Origin: Albugo candida
Lineage: Eukaryota > Oomycota > Peronosporomycetes > Albuginales > Albuginaceae
Direction of reading: 5' to 3'
DNA length: 64,000 nt
Assembly: GCA_905220665.1 (NCBI GenBank)
Contig: CAJNAR010000165.1
Location: forward strand, 310,001 to 374,000
Below the pieces are notes generated by a model. The model had not been told where the DNA came from. It was given only the letters and a program-made list of their open reading frames with translations, and searched no databases. The position numbers were made by a program, and so were the translations under genes. This document shows, one piece after another, positions 39,310 through 50,979 of the stretch (position 1 is the first letter of the stretch; each line of letters starts with the position of its first letter).

Positions 39310-39720
39310 GATGGCATTCAAAATTTATGTACGTTTTTGGACTCGGGCTCGGATTGCAGAATCGTATCCGCGGGATTGGTGGACGTCTTGAAATCAAAGG
39401 CATTTGTTCGTGTGAGCCAACACACTACACCGATGAAGACAAATACGCTCGGAGACGCGCCAATATGGATAAAGCGTCGGGTTATGTTGAATTGCGTAGA
39501 ATTCCCCACGTCGAGTAGACCATTCATATCGAGAAATCTGGAGGACGAAAAAGACAAATTGCTGACACTACTGATTGATCGAGGCATGATGGAGTTAGTG
39601 GGATTTTCCGAGCGATGCTCTTTTGGGGCAGCAAGACAAAGAAAACAAATATGGGACGCTTCGGGAATCAAATACAGTACGAAAGGCAATACCCTTTCAT
39701 GTCGTGCGTAGAAACAATGC
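39310..39720 (+). pseudogene. Retropepsin-like aspartic protease domain
   Basis: The frame around 39337-39711 reads LDSGSDCRIVSAGLVDVL, a retropepsin active-site loop (DSG at 39340-39348), and continues for about 120 codons to a TAG. In intact elements this protease cuts the polyprotein. The frame is not continuous with gag or RT here. Confidence 0.68.
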
Positions 39721-39899
39721 GACGAGGCGGGATATGTCAACGGCAGTAGCGATCTGAATGAGAAAGAAACCTATATAATGTTCCCGGAGGAGGTCAGCGC
39801 TGACATCCTTAGAGATGCTATCAAGGAAATTCTCGAGTCAGAAGTCGTCGAAGCAACAAAAAAGGGAGCAAGAAAGGAATGAGTTTCACGAATGACGTC

Positions 39900-40745
39900 A
39901 TTACTTTACCAGTATCAGGATCTTCTTCGGGTGGAGTTCGCAGTGGACCCCCAGTCAAAGTCTCTCCCTTTAAGGTTTAGATAAAGGAAGGGATTGAGCC
40001 GATAATGCCGAGTTTCGGACGCTATCTGCCATTAGATTCATTCTCAAAGAATACTACTAGATTTATCGGAATCCCGACTCAAGATGGGGTAGCGCACCTC
40101 GAATTGTTGCAGAAAAGATGTCGGAAACTATCGAGTGACGGTGGACCTGCGCGCGGTAAACGCGCACACAATTCCAATGTCGTGGCCAATGCCAAATTTG
40201 AAAGCGGTTCTCGCGAGTCTCGATGTATCACGCTGTTACTTTTGATTGGATTGCTTCCGGTTTTACTGGCGACTTGCCCTACATGAAGCAGTCGGGATTA
40301 TTTTACTCTGGTAACACCTGAGAGACTTTATACGGGAAATCGAATTATCATGGGTTTGACAGACGCTGTCACTTTTGCACAGTAGGTTGCTGAGCGAGTA
40401 TTAAAACCCGTCCTCAATCAGGGGGTTCAAGTATGGCTGTTGCCATCTTCGTTTATGCAGAAAGAGAAACGAAACTTCTTGAAAATTGGTGACCGTTCTT
40501 GAAAGATGTGAAATATTTGGTGTGAAGCTTCATCCAAAAAAGTGTTGTTTTCTCACTGTCGAGATTGTGTGGTGCGAAAAAAAGATTGAAGTGAATGGAG
40601 TGAGTCATTGCGCCGACCTAATTCCAGGATTATGCGAATTGGGACAAATAATCACTGGGCCAGATTTTTATCAATTGTTTTGTGCGGTGAAATGGATGCG
40701 GAATAATGTACTCAAAATACTCGCCGCTGGTACAAAACCTTAGGA
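39900..40745 (+). pseudogene. Reverse transcriptase domain, catalytic Asp pair lost
   Basis: Around 40141 the frame reads VDLRAVNAHTIPM and then LASLD, ending with a stop before LDCFRFYW, the strand with the first catalytic Asp. The fingers and palm then continue through RIIMGLTDAV. The position where VWLDD would be expected (40430-40446) reads VWLLPSS, so both Asp of the active-site pair are gone. The thumb side (ERCEIFGVKLHPKKCCF, 40495-40550) is in a third frame. The enzyme cannot work. Confidence 0.75.
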
Positions 40746-40879
40746 TTTGGTGAAAATACTGTAACCATGTGAGCGGCGGGAAGCAGAAAAAAAAGAAATC
40801 AGGTGCAAATTCGATTAGACGAATAGGTTTGGGGGCAACCAATGACTAGTATTTTCAGCTGATAAAGGTTGCACTCTGC

Positions 40880-41070
40880 GCGATGGTACCGATTCAACAT
40901 CCAAAAGAAGCCTGGGAGGTATGTATCTATACGAACACCTTTCAAGATCACTGGAGAGCGATTGCGTCTCAAGTAGAATCGGGAGAGCTGGGAAAACCAC
41001 TCAGCGAGCAATTACATATACCACTCGCAATTATAAGTGAATCTTTCAAAGGAGCCGCTACACGCTAAGC
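40880..41070 (+). pseudogene. RNase H domain fragment of the Ty3/gypsy element
   Basis: The 40883-41068 frame contains EVCIYTNTFQDHWRAI, matching the first strand of the Ty3-type RNase H (usual YTDASxxxWG). The catalytic Asp is replaced by Asn. SEQLHIPLAIISESFKGAATR follows, as in the family. The fragment lies directly after RT, as expected. Confidence 0.62.
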
Positions 41071-41434
41071 AAGTGTAAAGAAGATAGATTTCGTTATTGT
41101 AGACGTGTAAACGATTTGGGTATATTTTACTGCGAGACAGGTTTCCATTTTTTCACTCATCACCGGAGTCAAAAATTCATTTTCGATCAAAGAAGCCTGG
41201 ATATTGCCAGTGCAAGATATAGAGCGAGGAATCTACAACGATGGGCAATGGTCTTTCAGACTTTTCGTTCTGATATCGAGTAGGTATCATGGGATGAAAA
41301 CGTCGGAGGCGGTAAGCTATCCCGTTGAGTTCGCGGGGGTAAAACAAACAACGACCAAATTTTATGCTCTGGTTGTCAAACAAAAGGTATCTCCTTCGAA
41401 AGATACTGCTTTTAAATAACCGTCGTTGGAGTAA

Positions 41435-42160
41435 ATGGGCGTGTTACAATCAGCTTCGGAAGACAGAAGCCTTGCGTATACACCCTCATCAACGAAGGAC
41501 AAGAAGTGCGGCGTATTAGTAGATGCGGACAACCGCATTTCGATCCCAAATAGTGAAGTCAATGTCCAGCAACGACTTTGTATTGTGGATCATGCAGGAT
41601 CCGTAGGTCATCGGGGTGTCGCGACGACATTTCAGATATTGTCAAAGCATGTAACGTGAAGCTCAATTATAATCGTGACGTGAGAGAATTCGTGCTCCGA
41701 TGTTTAAACCGTCTTTTATTGAGAGGACAAAGATGTCCTCGCCTATTTGGAGAATCTCTGAGAGCCACCAAACCGAAAGAAATCTTACATTTCAATTTCT
41801 GATCATTGACTGCAGGTATTGGAGGATATCGTTATGTGCTCGTGTTGAAGGATGGAATGAGAGGCTTTTGTGAGTTCATTTCTAGTGTGGTGGCCAGTAC
41901 GGATTTCACCGTAGTAGCAGTACCGGATTGTTTTAGGAGGTATGGCGCTTTCTCTGTCTGAGTGTCCGACAGAGGGTCACATTTCAAGAATGAGGCTATG
42001 TAGAAACTTAAAACTACGCGCGAAATATCATTTCGTGATGGCGTATTGTCCGTGGACAAATAGGTCAGTCGAAGTACTAAACTGTCAACTACTCTACACA
42101 ATGCGATTCTTTTGAGCGAGAGAAAGCTGACGATTGCACAATGGCCTGGTATGTTGCCGC
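41435..42160 (+). pseudogene. Integrase, decayed
   Basis: The N-terminal HHCC finger is visible as DHAGSVGHRGV and then RCLNR, where the last Cys has become Arg. The catalytic core begins with LHFNF, where the first Asp has become Asn and a stop follows. The second Asp survives in VSDRGSHFKNE near 41965. No clear catalytic Glu is left. Downstream, 42180-42617 continues with a Gln/Lys-rich helical tail (HMHQALSEATNKRTRQKNADH) that fits the element's C-terminus. Confidence 0.7.
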
Positions 42161-42629
42161 TCTGACAATTGCCGGTAAATCAGCTATGACGGGCCCGGCT
42201 GAATGTTATGCAACGGTTACAGGGTTTATGGCACTGCCGGCAGGAGTTCCAATCAACGTGATGCAGCACCAGACGGCATGAAATGATTTGACGTCTATGA
42301 CCGAGCTGGAATTGAATATAAAACAGCAAGAATTCATTAAAATCCTTCAAGAAACACTGAAACATATGCATCAGGCATTATCCGAGGCCACAAACAAAAG
42401 AACGAGGCAGAAAAACGCAGATCACATCGCCAAGCTGCAAGTATCCCACTTTATGCACCGCATAAAGTCAGGAAATGGAATGCGCAAGGTATTCAGTCAG
42501 CGAAATATATTCTCGTTTCCGCAGCACATCATTGAGCGCATGTTGCACGCTGTACTAACGCTAGTATCCAATATTTTTCACGGAAGAACTTTTGAGAACA
42601 TTAGAAAGGAACCCTGACAACAAAAACGC

Positions 42630-45600
42630 TTTTTTACTGGCCCAAAGTACATCTGTACTAAACAGGCTCAATTGTCTCACATGGACATTAGGCCACTTAA
42701 TCACAAAACGTAACACAAACATCAAATGACCTGCACAATTGCACTTGCACTTGACACGATCCCGAAGATGATGGTTCATGGATAGACATAGAACTTCAGC
42801 ATCAATCATTGGCAGTAAGCTAAATCGAACTACAACACTATAAATCTATTTTCATACATACCGATATGTTCGAGCTTTATAAAGACCGTAACAATGGTGG
42901 TCTACAACCACCGTATCTTCGAAGGCTCACAAACCGTAACGCTTTTCGCACGCATAACACCGAAATACTAATTTTAATCAAAATAGACTTTCTAGATGAT
43001 AAGCGGCATCAGTTGAAGGCCAGAGATGAATGAGATTCTAGTTCTTGGGGAATCAATTTTAGATTTCGTTGGTCACTTGTCAATAAATTTTGCAATATCG
43101 CAATGAACACTGATCACCTAAAAAGAAAACGTAGCTTGCTTTTTTCCAAAGGATAAAGCAAGAGGAACATATATTAAACACTACCCGCGTTGAATCCATA
43201 ATTATAGTCGCATTCAATGCTGATATAACAACAAATCGACCAAATAGACTACGATTCGTATCAGTCGAATGCAACAAGAACGAGAAAGCCTAAGATTTGT
43301 GTAGATGGCTGTGGCTTTTTTGGTTCTCCCACCACGAGCGATAAATGTGTTCCGTGTGCTGTCAAATCACTTGGACTCTGCTGTGGCATTTAATAATCAC
43401 TCACAATGGCAACGAGTATAGAAAGTAAAAAAGTAATACTCGCTAACAGATTCGAGACGCTCAATCATGATTCTCTTCGGAGTAAAATCAGTGTGGTGAT
43501 TGGAGGATCTAGAAACGAATCAACCAATTCATGGGTTTTAACCGAAGCCATAAGAACTAGTGAGCCAAGAACACTGCCTTATATGGAGACTTGAGAAACA
43601 AATCAACGAATCAGAGCGTCTAATATCGAAACCAATCATCCAATAAGGTTTTTTTGGTTTGAATATGTTCGACGTATCCGATAAAGTCAAGTGAAGCAAA
43701 GCGAAAGATACCTGAACACGGCTCAAATTACAATGGGAGCGATTTTGAGGAGAAATAGGACGATTTTGCAGTGAACATAAAGATATATCCACCCATCGAC
43801 AATTAGAAGCAAAATTTCGGCTGTCTGACATGGGCACTTTTGTAGAAAACGGAATGTTTGTGTATCATATTCAAAGAAGAGACTATAATAAAACAGTGCT
43901 ATAGAACTAGCCTCTCAAGAAGCGTTACAATAAAAGACTGTATCATCGATGAAAATTTAACATTTGTTTCGAATGTATGGTCCAACGCTTCCATCGTGAG
44001 GTATGAATTACGTACTTTACCGCACCAATTCTCAAACAATTTGATAGAGAGAGGAATCTTTCGAAGCGATTCTTTCGAAATTGTGCGTCTTGCTAGGAGA
44101 AGCTGGAACGCGGAACGCAGGTTCCATATAATTACAATCTTCGGCAGATACTACTCCGACATGTAGAATCTCATTTTGATATTACAAAAAGCATAAATGA
44201 AATACCTCCGTGGATGAATTCAAGGAAGTAGATTGGAGGCAAGTAGAACAACTTCGTTGTGGCGCTCATTATGTAGCAATGATTTCTGATTCGTTTATGT
44301 CCCTGAGAAGAAAGCTCTTTTTGGCAACTTGCTTGCTGAAGCCCAGAGGCGATGAGATGAAATAAATTGCAGCGTATCATCATCACAGTTTCTGACGATA
44401 ACTTCGCATTTCCTTGTTCCTGATGCTGGTGCCTACCATACCCAAATATCAACCTACTCTCCGCAGATCACTACTTGACTTCTAATTATGAACTTGTTAT
44501 CCAAACGTTCATTACGCTTCAATGCGTCAAAACATTTAGTTGAACCACTACTCCACGCGCTTTTTAAGTAAGGGAACTCTTGTAAGCCGATCTTATTCTC
44601 ATTTTAATCATCCTCAAAGCATCATTGATGTATGCTTAGGAAGAGATTGCAGTCCGATAAAGCTACAATAAAAGTGTACCTAAAGTCGCAAAGTTGCACA
44701 CCAGGTCATTTGAGTACATCGCAAATGCATAAGTGTATCAGAATTCCCTTGCAGCAACCATTTTTATCCTTTAATTGGACTAAAAGACTACCTCATATTA
44801 AGATGTGGCTAAAGTTCAACACTTCCGGAATTGCCTTAAAGAGCGAACAAAGACTCATAATGGTTTACTGCGCATTCGATACTATCAAAATAAAGCTTGT
44901 CTCTGAATTCAGAAAAGAAGTGAACGAGCGGTCACATCACGATGGTGCGAACGATAGTATCATAAAAAAAATGGATCAATATGGGATTAACAGTAAGCAA
45001 GTAGATCATGCTGCCAGATCAAAAGGGCTCGTACTTATGCAGCAAGGCTGATATTCTTTCAAAAAGCTTGATCCAATGTTATCAGTCTACATAACACCGT
45101 TCACTATATTGGAGTGTACTTTTTAGGGTAAGAAAGCAACTACTATCGTTACAAGATCCATGCGTGATGCAGAGAAAAGTTTGACACGTCTCGTCTTAGT
45201 CAAGGAAGTGGTCAGTGCTCGCGAAAGTAATATGTCGATGACTCTTTTCTGTTCAGCTATTTATCACAAAACGTTTTGCTCTGGACAATAGGAATTGGCT
45301 TTTGAGAATGAAGTATACTACCGAGCATAAAATTCGAGATTTCGAGCGCAATTGTATGAACTCAACGATTTTTACAAAAATCATCTGATGCTGGGATAGG
45401 TTGCGGGAATGTTGTGCTGAAGCGATATTTTGTAACCTGAAATTTCTGGAAAATTTTAGGATGCGCTGTGAAATCAATCGGAATAGATCCGGGTTGCAAG
45501 ATTGAAGTAATTTATACCAGGCATCAAACCGCTACGAATGGAAATATTTATGGAATAAATCACCTGTGAGCCGATAAAATACACCCGTATCTCGGCTAAT

Positions 45601-46380
45601 TGACTGGACAGCATGATTGTCAATCGAGACAATATCACCCTTTGAAGATCATTGCGCATGGTTTGAGAGAGTGTTAACAGTAAGAACTGTAAGATGTAGG
45701 CGTTATGCGATTGCTGCAATCGACCTAGAAGTAAAAGTAAAATATATTCAGCGTTAATTTTGTTTGTCAACACTACATCATGCATGCTTAACGGCACTAC
45801 AACTTAATCATGCCAAGGTTGCAAAAGACATTAGTCTGGTTCCCCCATGTTGACTGCTCACGTGGGACCGTCTCGGATCATCCCATCTGTCGAGTTGACC
45901 CCAGTCAGGTGAGGTCCGACTTTAGTCGAAGGTGTCGATATAGTAGAATTAGACTAACGGACTCCTCTGGTTGCCTAGGCTATCTTGAATAACAAATATA
46001 CATTTGAAAAATGTTTCGTGAAATACCTTTGAGAGATGGTAATATGTCTTCCTGTTGACTGTACTGCAGTAGCCTTAGCCACCTTCATATGAGACTGTGC
46101 ACAGCTAGTAAATGCTGTAAAGTTGTGAAGTTGTAAAAGTATCCCAAAGTACCGTGGTTTGCAAATTGGTATGCGCCTCATTAAGCGGAACAGTGCCATC
46201 TGCTGAAACTGATGGCCCTGATCCAGTGTGAAACACATCAGTCTTATCAATTTGCAGCTATTGCACAATAAATTAGTGGCCGTGGGCGTCTAGTACGAGA
46301 AGATTTAGGCGAGCTAGTAAAGTGAACTAAGAACCTCCTACTTTAATTTATCTTTCCAAAGTTTATCCTAAGTGCTCAAA
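42630..46380. other. Intergenic DNA with unassigned ORFs
   Basis: No gene is firmly supported. Frames worth noting are 43406-43594 and 43858-44166 (+), 44632-45051 (+; 139 codons from an ATG, Lys-rich, no motif) and 45797-45474 (-; 107 codons). A short GC-richer patch at 45805-45980 stands out from its surroundings and may be a repeat fragment. I cannot assign any of them. Confidence 0.45.
44632..45051 (+). CDS. Unrecognised 139-codon ORF
   Basis: This is an uninterrupted ATG-to-TGA frame with a basic N-terminus and a charged C-terminal helix-like segment (DTIKIKLVSEFRKEVNERSHHD). It has no signal peptide, no membrane segment and no motif I recognise, and its neighbours give no hint. It may be a chance ORF. 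Confidence 0.2.
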   Translation: MLRKRLQSDKATIKVYLKSQSCTPGHLSTSQMHKCIRIPLQQPFLSFNWTKRLPHIKMWLKFNTSGIALKSEQRLIMVYCAFDTIKIKLVSEFRKEVNERSHHDGANDSIIKKMDQYGINSKQVDHAARSKGLVLMQQG

Positions 46381-46389
46381 ACTATTCAA

Positions 46390-49300
46390 CAAGGACTAGG
46401 ATCCGAGTTGCACGTGCATTTCCACTTGCCTGTGCCGTACCCGCAGGAATGATCAACGGTGTTCGAAAAATGCTCCATATGATCCTTGCGTTGCGAGTTG
46501 ATGCAGCTCCTTTGCAAGCCGAATGCATTCGCCTCGGTCGCAACACTGTATTCGAAAGTACCGAACGTGCCCACTAAACGTGGTGTAGATCACGGAAAGT
46601 GCTTGAATTGTCGGAGTTGCTGATCGCTGATCGTAAAAACGACGATTCCGATCTGTGTAGATGAAGTGCAGCGTCACCGCTTGCAATGCAAGCCATAAAT
46701 CTGATATAATTTGTTGTTATTCTTTCCAATCCGACCGTAGTGCTGGTACGGTTGCACATGCAATATGCGTCCAACGTGGTCGAGAGTAGAAAACTGACCC
46801 CAATTGAGATGTAACTCCCTCCATAACTGTGCCGTGTCATTGTACTCTAGAAAGAGATGTTGATCGGATTCCGCTGCCTCAAACGAAGGCTGCGTGCACA
46901 ATATAATGTAGAGCTAGATATCCTTGGAGAACCAGAAACGAGATTAAACTGGCAACATTCGAAAGGCATGACGAAACTGTAGCTCTTTGAAAATCGTTAA
47001 TATACGTTTCCGAAAATGCCGTGATGAAGCCATAAATGTTCCAACTCGTTTTGTATCTAGTGCATCCGTCTATCCCGTGATGACCAATTTGTCAACATTG
47101 GATGGCTCTCGGTTGATTATGGAGATTTCTAGACGAGCCGTGAGAGTTCAGAGCGTGGAATTGATGGAAAATATTGCTTCCTCTTCTTGCTTTGTACCTT
47201 AATATAAAACGATCTACCACTTGTGTTTGGTTGGATACAAGCGATGAGACCATCGTCGAGTGAATACGCTGTAGTATCTGAGTGACTTCATTGTAAAGCC
47301 GACTCGGTAAATTTTCTTCAACCGTATCTGATGTGTTCAGCTTTTCGTCGTTGTGGTAGTTGGCGACGAAATCTTCCTTCGCTGGCCATGTGTCGCTTTC
47401 CCGAAAAACGTTTAAAGGCATTGTATGTCGAAAAGCGTAGCAGACGGTTTCCGAAACGGCCGATGTGGTTCCTACACCATGACAAGATTATAGCAAATGC
47501 TTTGCGTGCTCGGATTCGAAGTAGCAGCTTCATAGTGTAATCTTTGGTAGCATTGAAACCACATCGATTGTTCCATCTAGTGATGACGGCGTTATAGTAC
47601 ATTTAGATCTGGAAGTGTATTGCTCCAATCCATCTTTTATCACATTGTTCACGTTTCCACCATGCAGATGTGATCTCTCATTGAAACTATTTGCCATGTC
47701 GATGTGATTCGATAGTGATCATGTCCATCGGCCTGTGTGGTCCAAAGAAAGGCTGGATAAGTTGTAATAATTCCGTCGAAGCAGTTGTCCAGTTCGCTGG
47801 AATCTTTTTCAATGCATCAGATGCGAAATGCTGAATGAACTGAAAACGTTGTAGCTTTGGTCGTCCCACCGAAAAAGAACTTTAGTCCACCATCTGGACG
47901 GCGAAGATATAAAATGTCTTTGCTGAGTAGGTGAACATGTTTGAAATCTTTTTTGTGTTTCCGACCAAATACAAATCCATTGAAAATTGACTGCCACTGT
48001 CGAATTGTCTCTGCTGGTACGTCCCCGTGCAACGTGTAATGACACAGACGTGATAAAATCATCGTCTGCGAACCGGTAGTCGACCGCTAAAAATTCGTGC
48101 ACGTCGAAACCAAACGCCAACCCCATCATAAAAACGCTGTCGAGAGTTCACTCAACCATCGAATGACTCGGTTTCTGGCCGAACGGAATACCTATAGAAT
48201 CCTCCGGACCCTGTATGGTCAGGTTGGGAATACGTGGACACGACATGGTCCGATTCAACGAGAGCAATGGTGATTTGCTCAAGCTGCGTTTCGCACCAGA
48301 CACATCGAAATAGACTTGAGCGAATTCTAGCTGCGTCAAACGCCATTTGGAGCATCTAAAAGCAATGTCAAATCGTCCGCAAAAAGCCAGTTCCGACAGT
48401 CGTGCAATTGATCCAAATTTCGTGCTCTTCATTTTGTCGAACTGGAAATCCCATAGGCTCGATCGTCATCAGAAAAAGTAAAGCTGAGAGAGGACAGCCT
48501 TATTTCACTCCACGTTGTGGTGTAATCGACGCTGAGATAATTTCATTAATCATCAACTGAGCCTTAGTGTTACTGTACAAAAGACGAACCCAGTCGATAA
48601 AACGTTTTCTACCGCCATCTTTTCCAAAACGCGAAATATGTACGTCCAATTGACTCGATCATAAGCTTTCTCAAAAGTCGAGAAAAGTCGCATAAGCTTG
48701 CTCCCGACGACAAGTGACCAAGTCTTGGATACCGGTGAGATGTGGAATATGGTGATGCATTGACCTTCCTAGCACAGATGCCTTTTGATCTTGATGGATC
48801 AATTTTGACAAAAAACGCTGCAATTGATACATCAATTCTTTTAAAAGTACTTTCTCATCGACGCAAAGCAGCGCGATCGGTCGATAGTTGCCAGGATCAC
48901 CTCGTGATCCTGTTTTTGTATAATAGCGGTGTTGCTGAGTGGCGTTGTCATCAAAGTAAGCTTCCTCTTTCCAGCTGATATTCGAACACGATCTTCAGAC
49001 ACTTGCCAAACGTTTCCGAATCAGCTGAGAGAATGCAGCTGGTAGTCCATCCATACCTGGAGATGAACTACTCCACATGTGCTTGATCGCTTCCGCCATC
49101 TCGGTCGTACTTAAGCGAGTTGAGAGACGGTCTTGATCTGCTGAGGCAAGGGAAACTTGAAATGAATCAAGTTACGTTTTTTGAATTTTTTTCACATGGA
49201 GCATTTGAGTCGGTCTCTGAGCTATAAACAGAGCCCACGACACCACCCCGATGATCTCCGAATTCGTCAATAATCTCCCTCGGGTTCGATGTCACGGTAC

Positions 49301-49760
49301 CACATTTTTTGGTAACATTTTCGATCGGGACGCGACGGCAAGAAACTTCTGGAGGGTGGGAAAATGTTTGGAAGAGTTTTTTATATGCTTCACGCGATGG
49401 TCGAAGCTTTCATCTTGGTTGTATCTCGCATTGTTTTCGAGGGAAATTAGGAATTGTTTGAGGCTCGATTCGTAAAAATAACCCGACTCACTGGTGTCCT
49501 GAATGAGATATCGAGCAGCTGCGACTTCCAAAAAACGCTGGCTAGACTCAACATTACGTCGGCTATCTTGTGCAACCTTTCTTTTAATGCTTTGAAGCTG
49601 TTTCTTGATTTTTGTCTTCCAACTTTCCCACTTTTTTCTGGGATTCAAAGCTGTCCGGAACTGTTCGAGCACCAAATTCGCTTCCAATTTGATTGCTTCG
49701 ACAACTTGAGGATCTCCAAATAGTCGTAATGACCATTTGAAATATCCTCGACCCAAAGAC
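46390..49760 (-). pseudogene. LINE reverse transcriptase and C-terminal region
   Basis: The segment 49756-49292 is the endonuclease-RT linker, rich in Lys/Arg. RT motifs can be seen directly: EKAYDRVNW at 48672-48646, RGVK-stop-GCPLSALLF at 48514-48473 (one Gln codon changed to TAA), and FADD inside LFADDLTLLLDAPNG at 48383-48372. The FADD active site is therefore intact although the frame is broken around it. After SCPRIPNLTIQGPEDS and IPFGQKP, several frames lead to a tail with DQHLFLEYNDTAQLW near 46870-46820, the usual C-terminal zinc-finger region of such LINEs. Confidence 0.78.
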
Positions 49761-49783
49761 TGAGTTGGATTTGCAAAAGTTAT

Positions 49784-50450
49784 TTATTGTGCCAGATGAT
49801 CTCCCGCATGTCGTGGACGAAAATATTCTGAGATTCTGTATACCATATTGAATAGCTCTTTTGACATGCAGATGTAATCAAGTCGATTTTTGCGCGGTAA
49901 TGGTCCTGTAAATACTTTTTCACATGGATGTTGGATTCGCCAAGCGTCCACCACACCCAACTGTGAAAGCCATTCCAAACACGCTAATCGACTTGGTTCG
50001 TGTCGAATTGTTCCACTAGAAGCATCGATAGCACGATCGAGAGTGGTGTGTTATAATTACCAAATACGGGATGTGTTGCGGTCGATTTGACAGTGCTGGC
50101 GAGCAATAAGGCATAAAAACTCACTCGTTCCTCGGCCTTGACCGATGCATATACATTTTTAATACAAAGCGGTGCTTCGTGAATGAGAAGACGCAGAACC
50201 AAATAGTGATGTCAAATGCTTCGTTCGATGAGCGCATCAGCTGTTGTGCGGTTTCGATTCGGCTGGAGAAAAGCGCTGTTGTGATCATTGAGAAACATCT
50301 TTGCTGCATTTTTGAAGCTAATAAAATGAAATGAATCCAGTTGGTTGTGATCGTAGAACTTGGTTCCTTCAACACAGCTGATGAAGAATGGTGACAGCAC
50401 GTAATCGACAAGAAGATGTCCGCTTCTAAAAATGCCATTGTTATTCATTG
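49784..50450 (-). pseudogene. LINE endonuclease domain
   Basis: The open frame 49978-49784 reads WLSQLGVVDAWRIQHP and then NRLDYICMSKELF, the C-terminal half of an APE-type endonuclease with its conserved RLDYI block. Upstream in other frames, GNYNTPL near 50060 stands where GDFN is expected, so a catalytic Asp appears to be lost. The part near 50450 would be the start of the domain. It cuts target DNA in intact LINEs. Confidence 0.68.
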
Positions 50451-50979
50451 TGAGTGCTGAGAAATTGTTGCGCGTTAATATAACTTAGGAGCCTTTAGCA
50501 TGCACGCTGAAGTGAATCGGCAATCAACTTCTTGTCACTATCTTGAACCGAAAGATGTAGCGTTGCTATATTTTCGGGGATTCAAGAAGTTTCAACGGAG
50601 AGCTCATCCATATCATCACAGAGAAATCATCGTCATATAACTGCACAAAATTGGCATCAACAGGCGATGCCTACATCTGGGCGTGAAAACGATATTAGAC
50701 CATTCGTTGGGATTGATAGGCAATGATGGCCTGGAATCTAAATCACCGGCCGATCCGTGAGATATTGGACACAGTCATTATGTGTGGAAAGCAGTGCACA
50801 GAAATAGTAGTTCCATCACGGCGAGAGCCTTCGTAACAACCGAGAACCATTTCCTGTATCGCCCTCTACCATAAAGCGATTTTCTGGAACATCACATCAC
50901 GTTTCAATGGGACGTTCTCACCAACATGTTTACTCCATTGTTGCAAATATAACATTTTCATTCAAATCTTAGGCTGCGT

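Larger units (their letters stand above)
38241..42620 (+). mobile_element. Ty3/gypsy-type LTR retrotransposon, decayed internal region
   Basis: The order of domains is gag (with zinc knuckle), aspartic protease, reverse transcriptase, RNase H and integrase, which is the Ty3/gypsy order. Each domain keeps recognisable motifs but has frameshifts, stops and lost catalytic residues. I did not find a pair of LTRs by reading, so the outer boundaries are those of the coding region only. The protein type resembles elements I associate with oomycetes. Confidence 0.78.
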
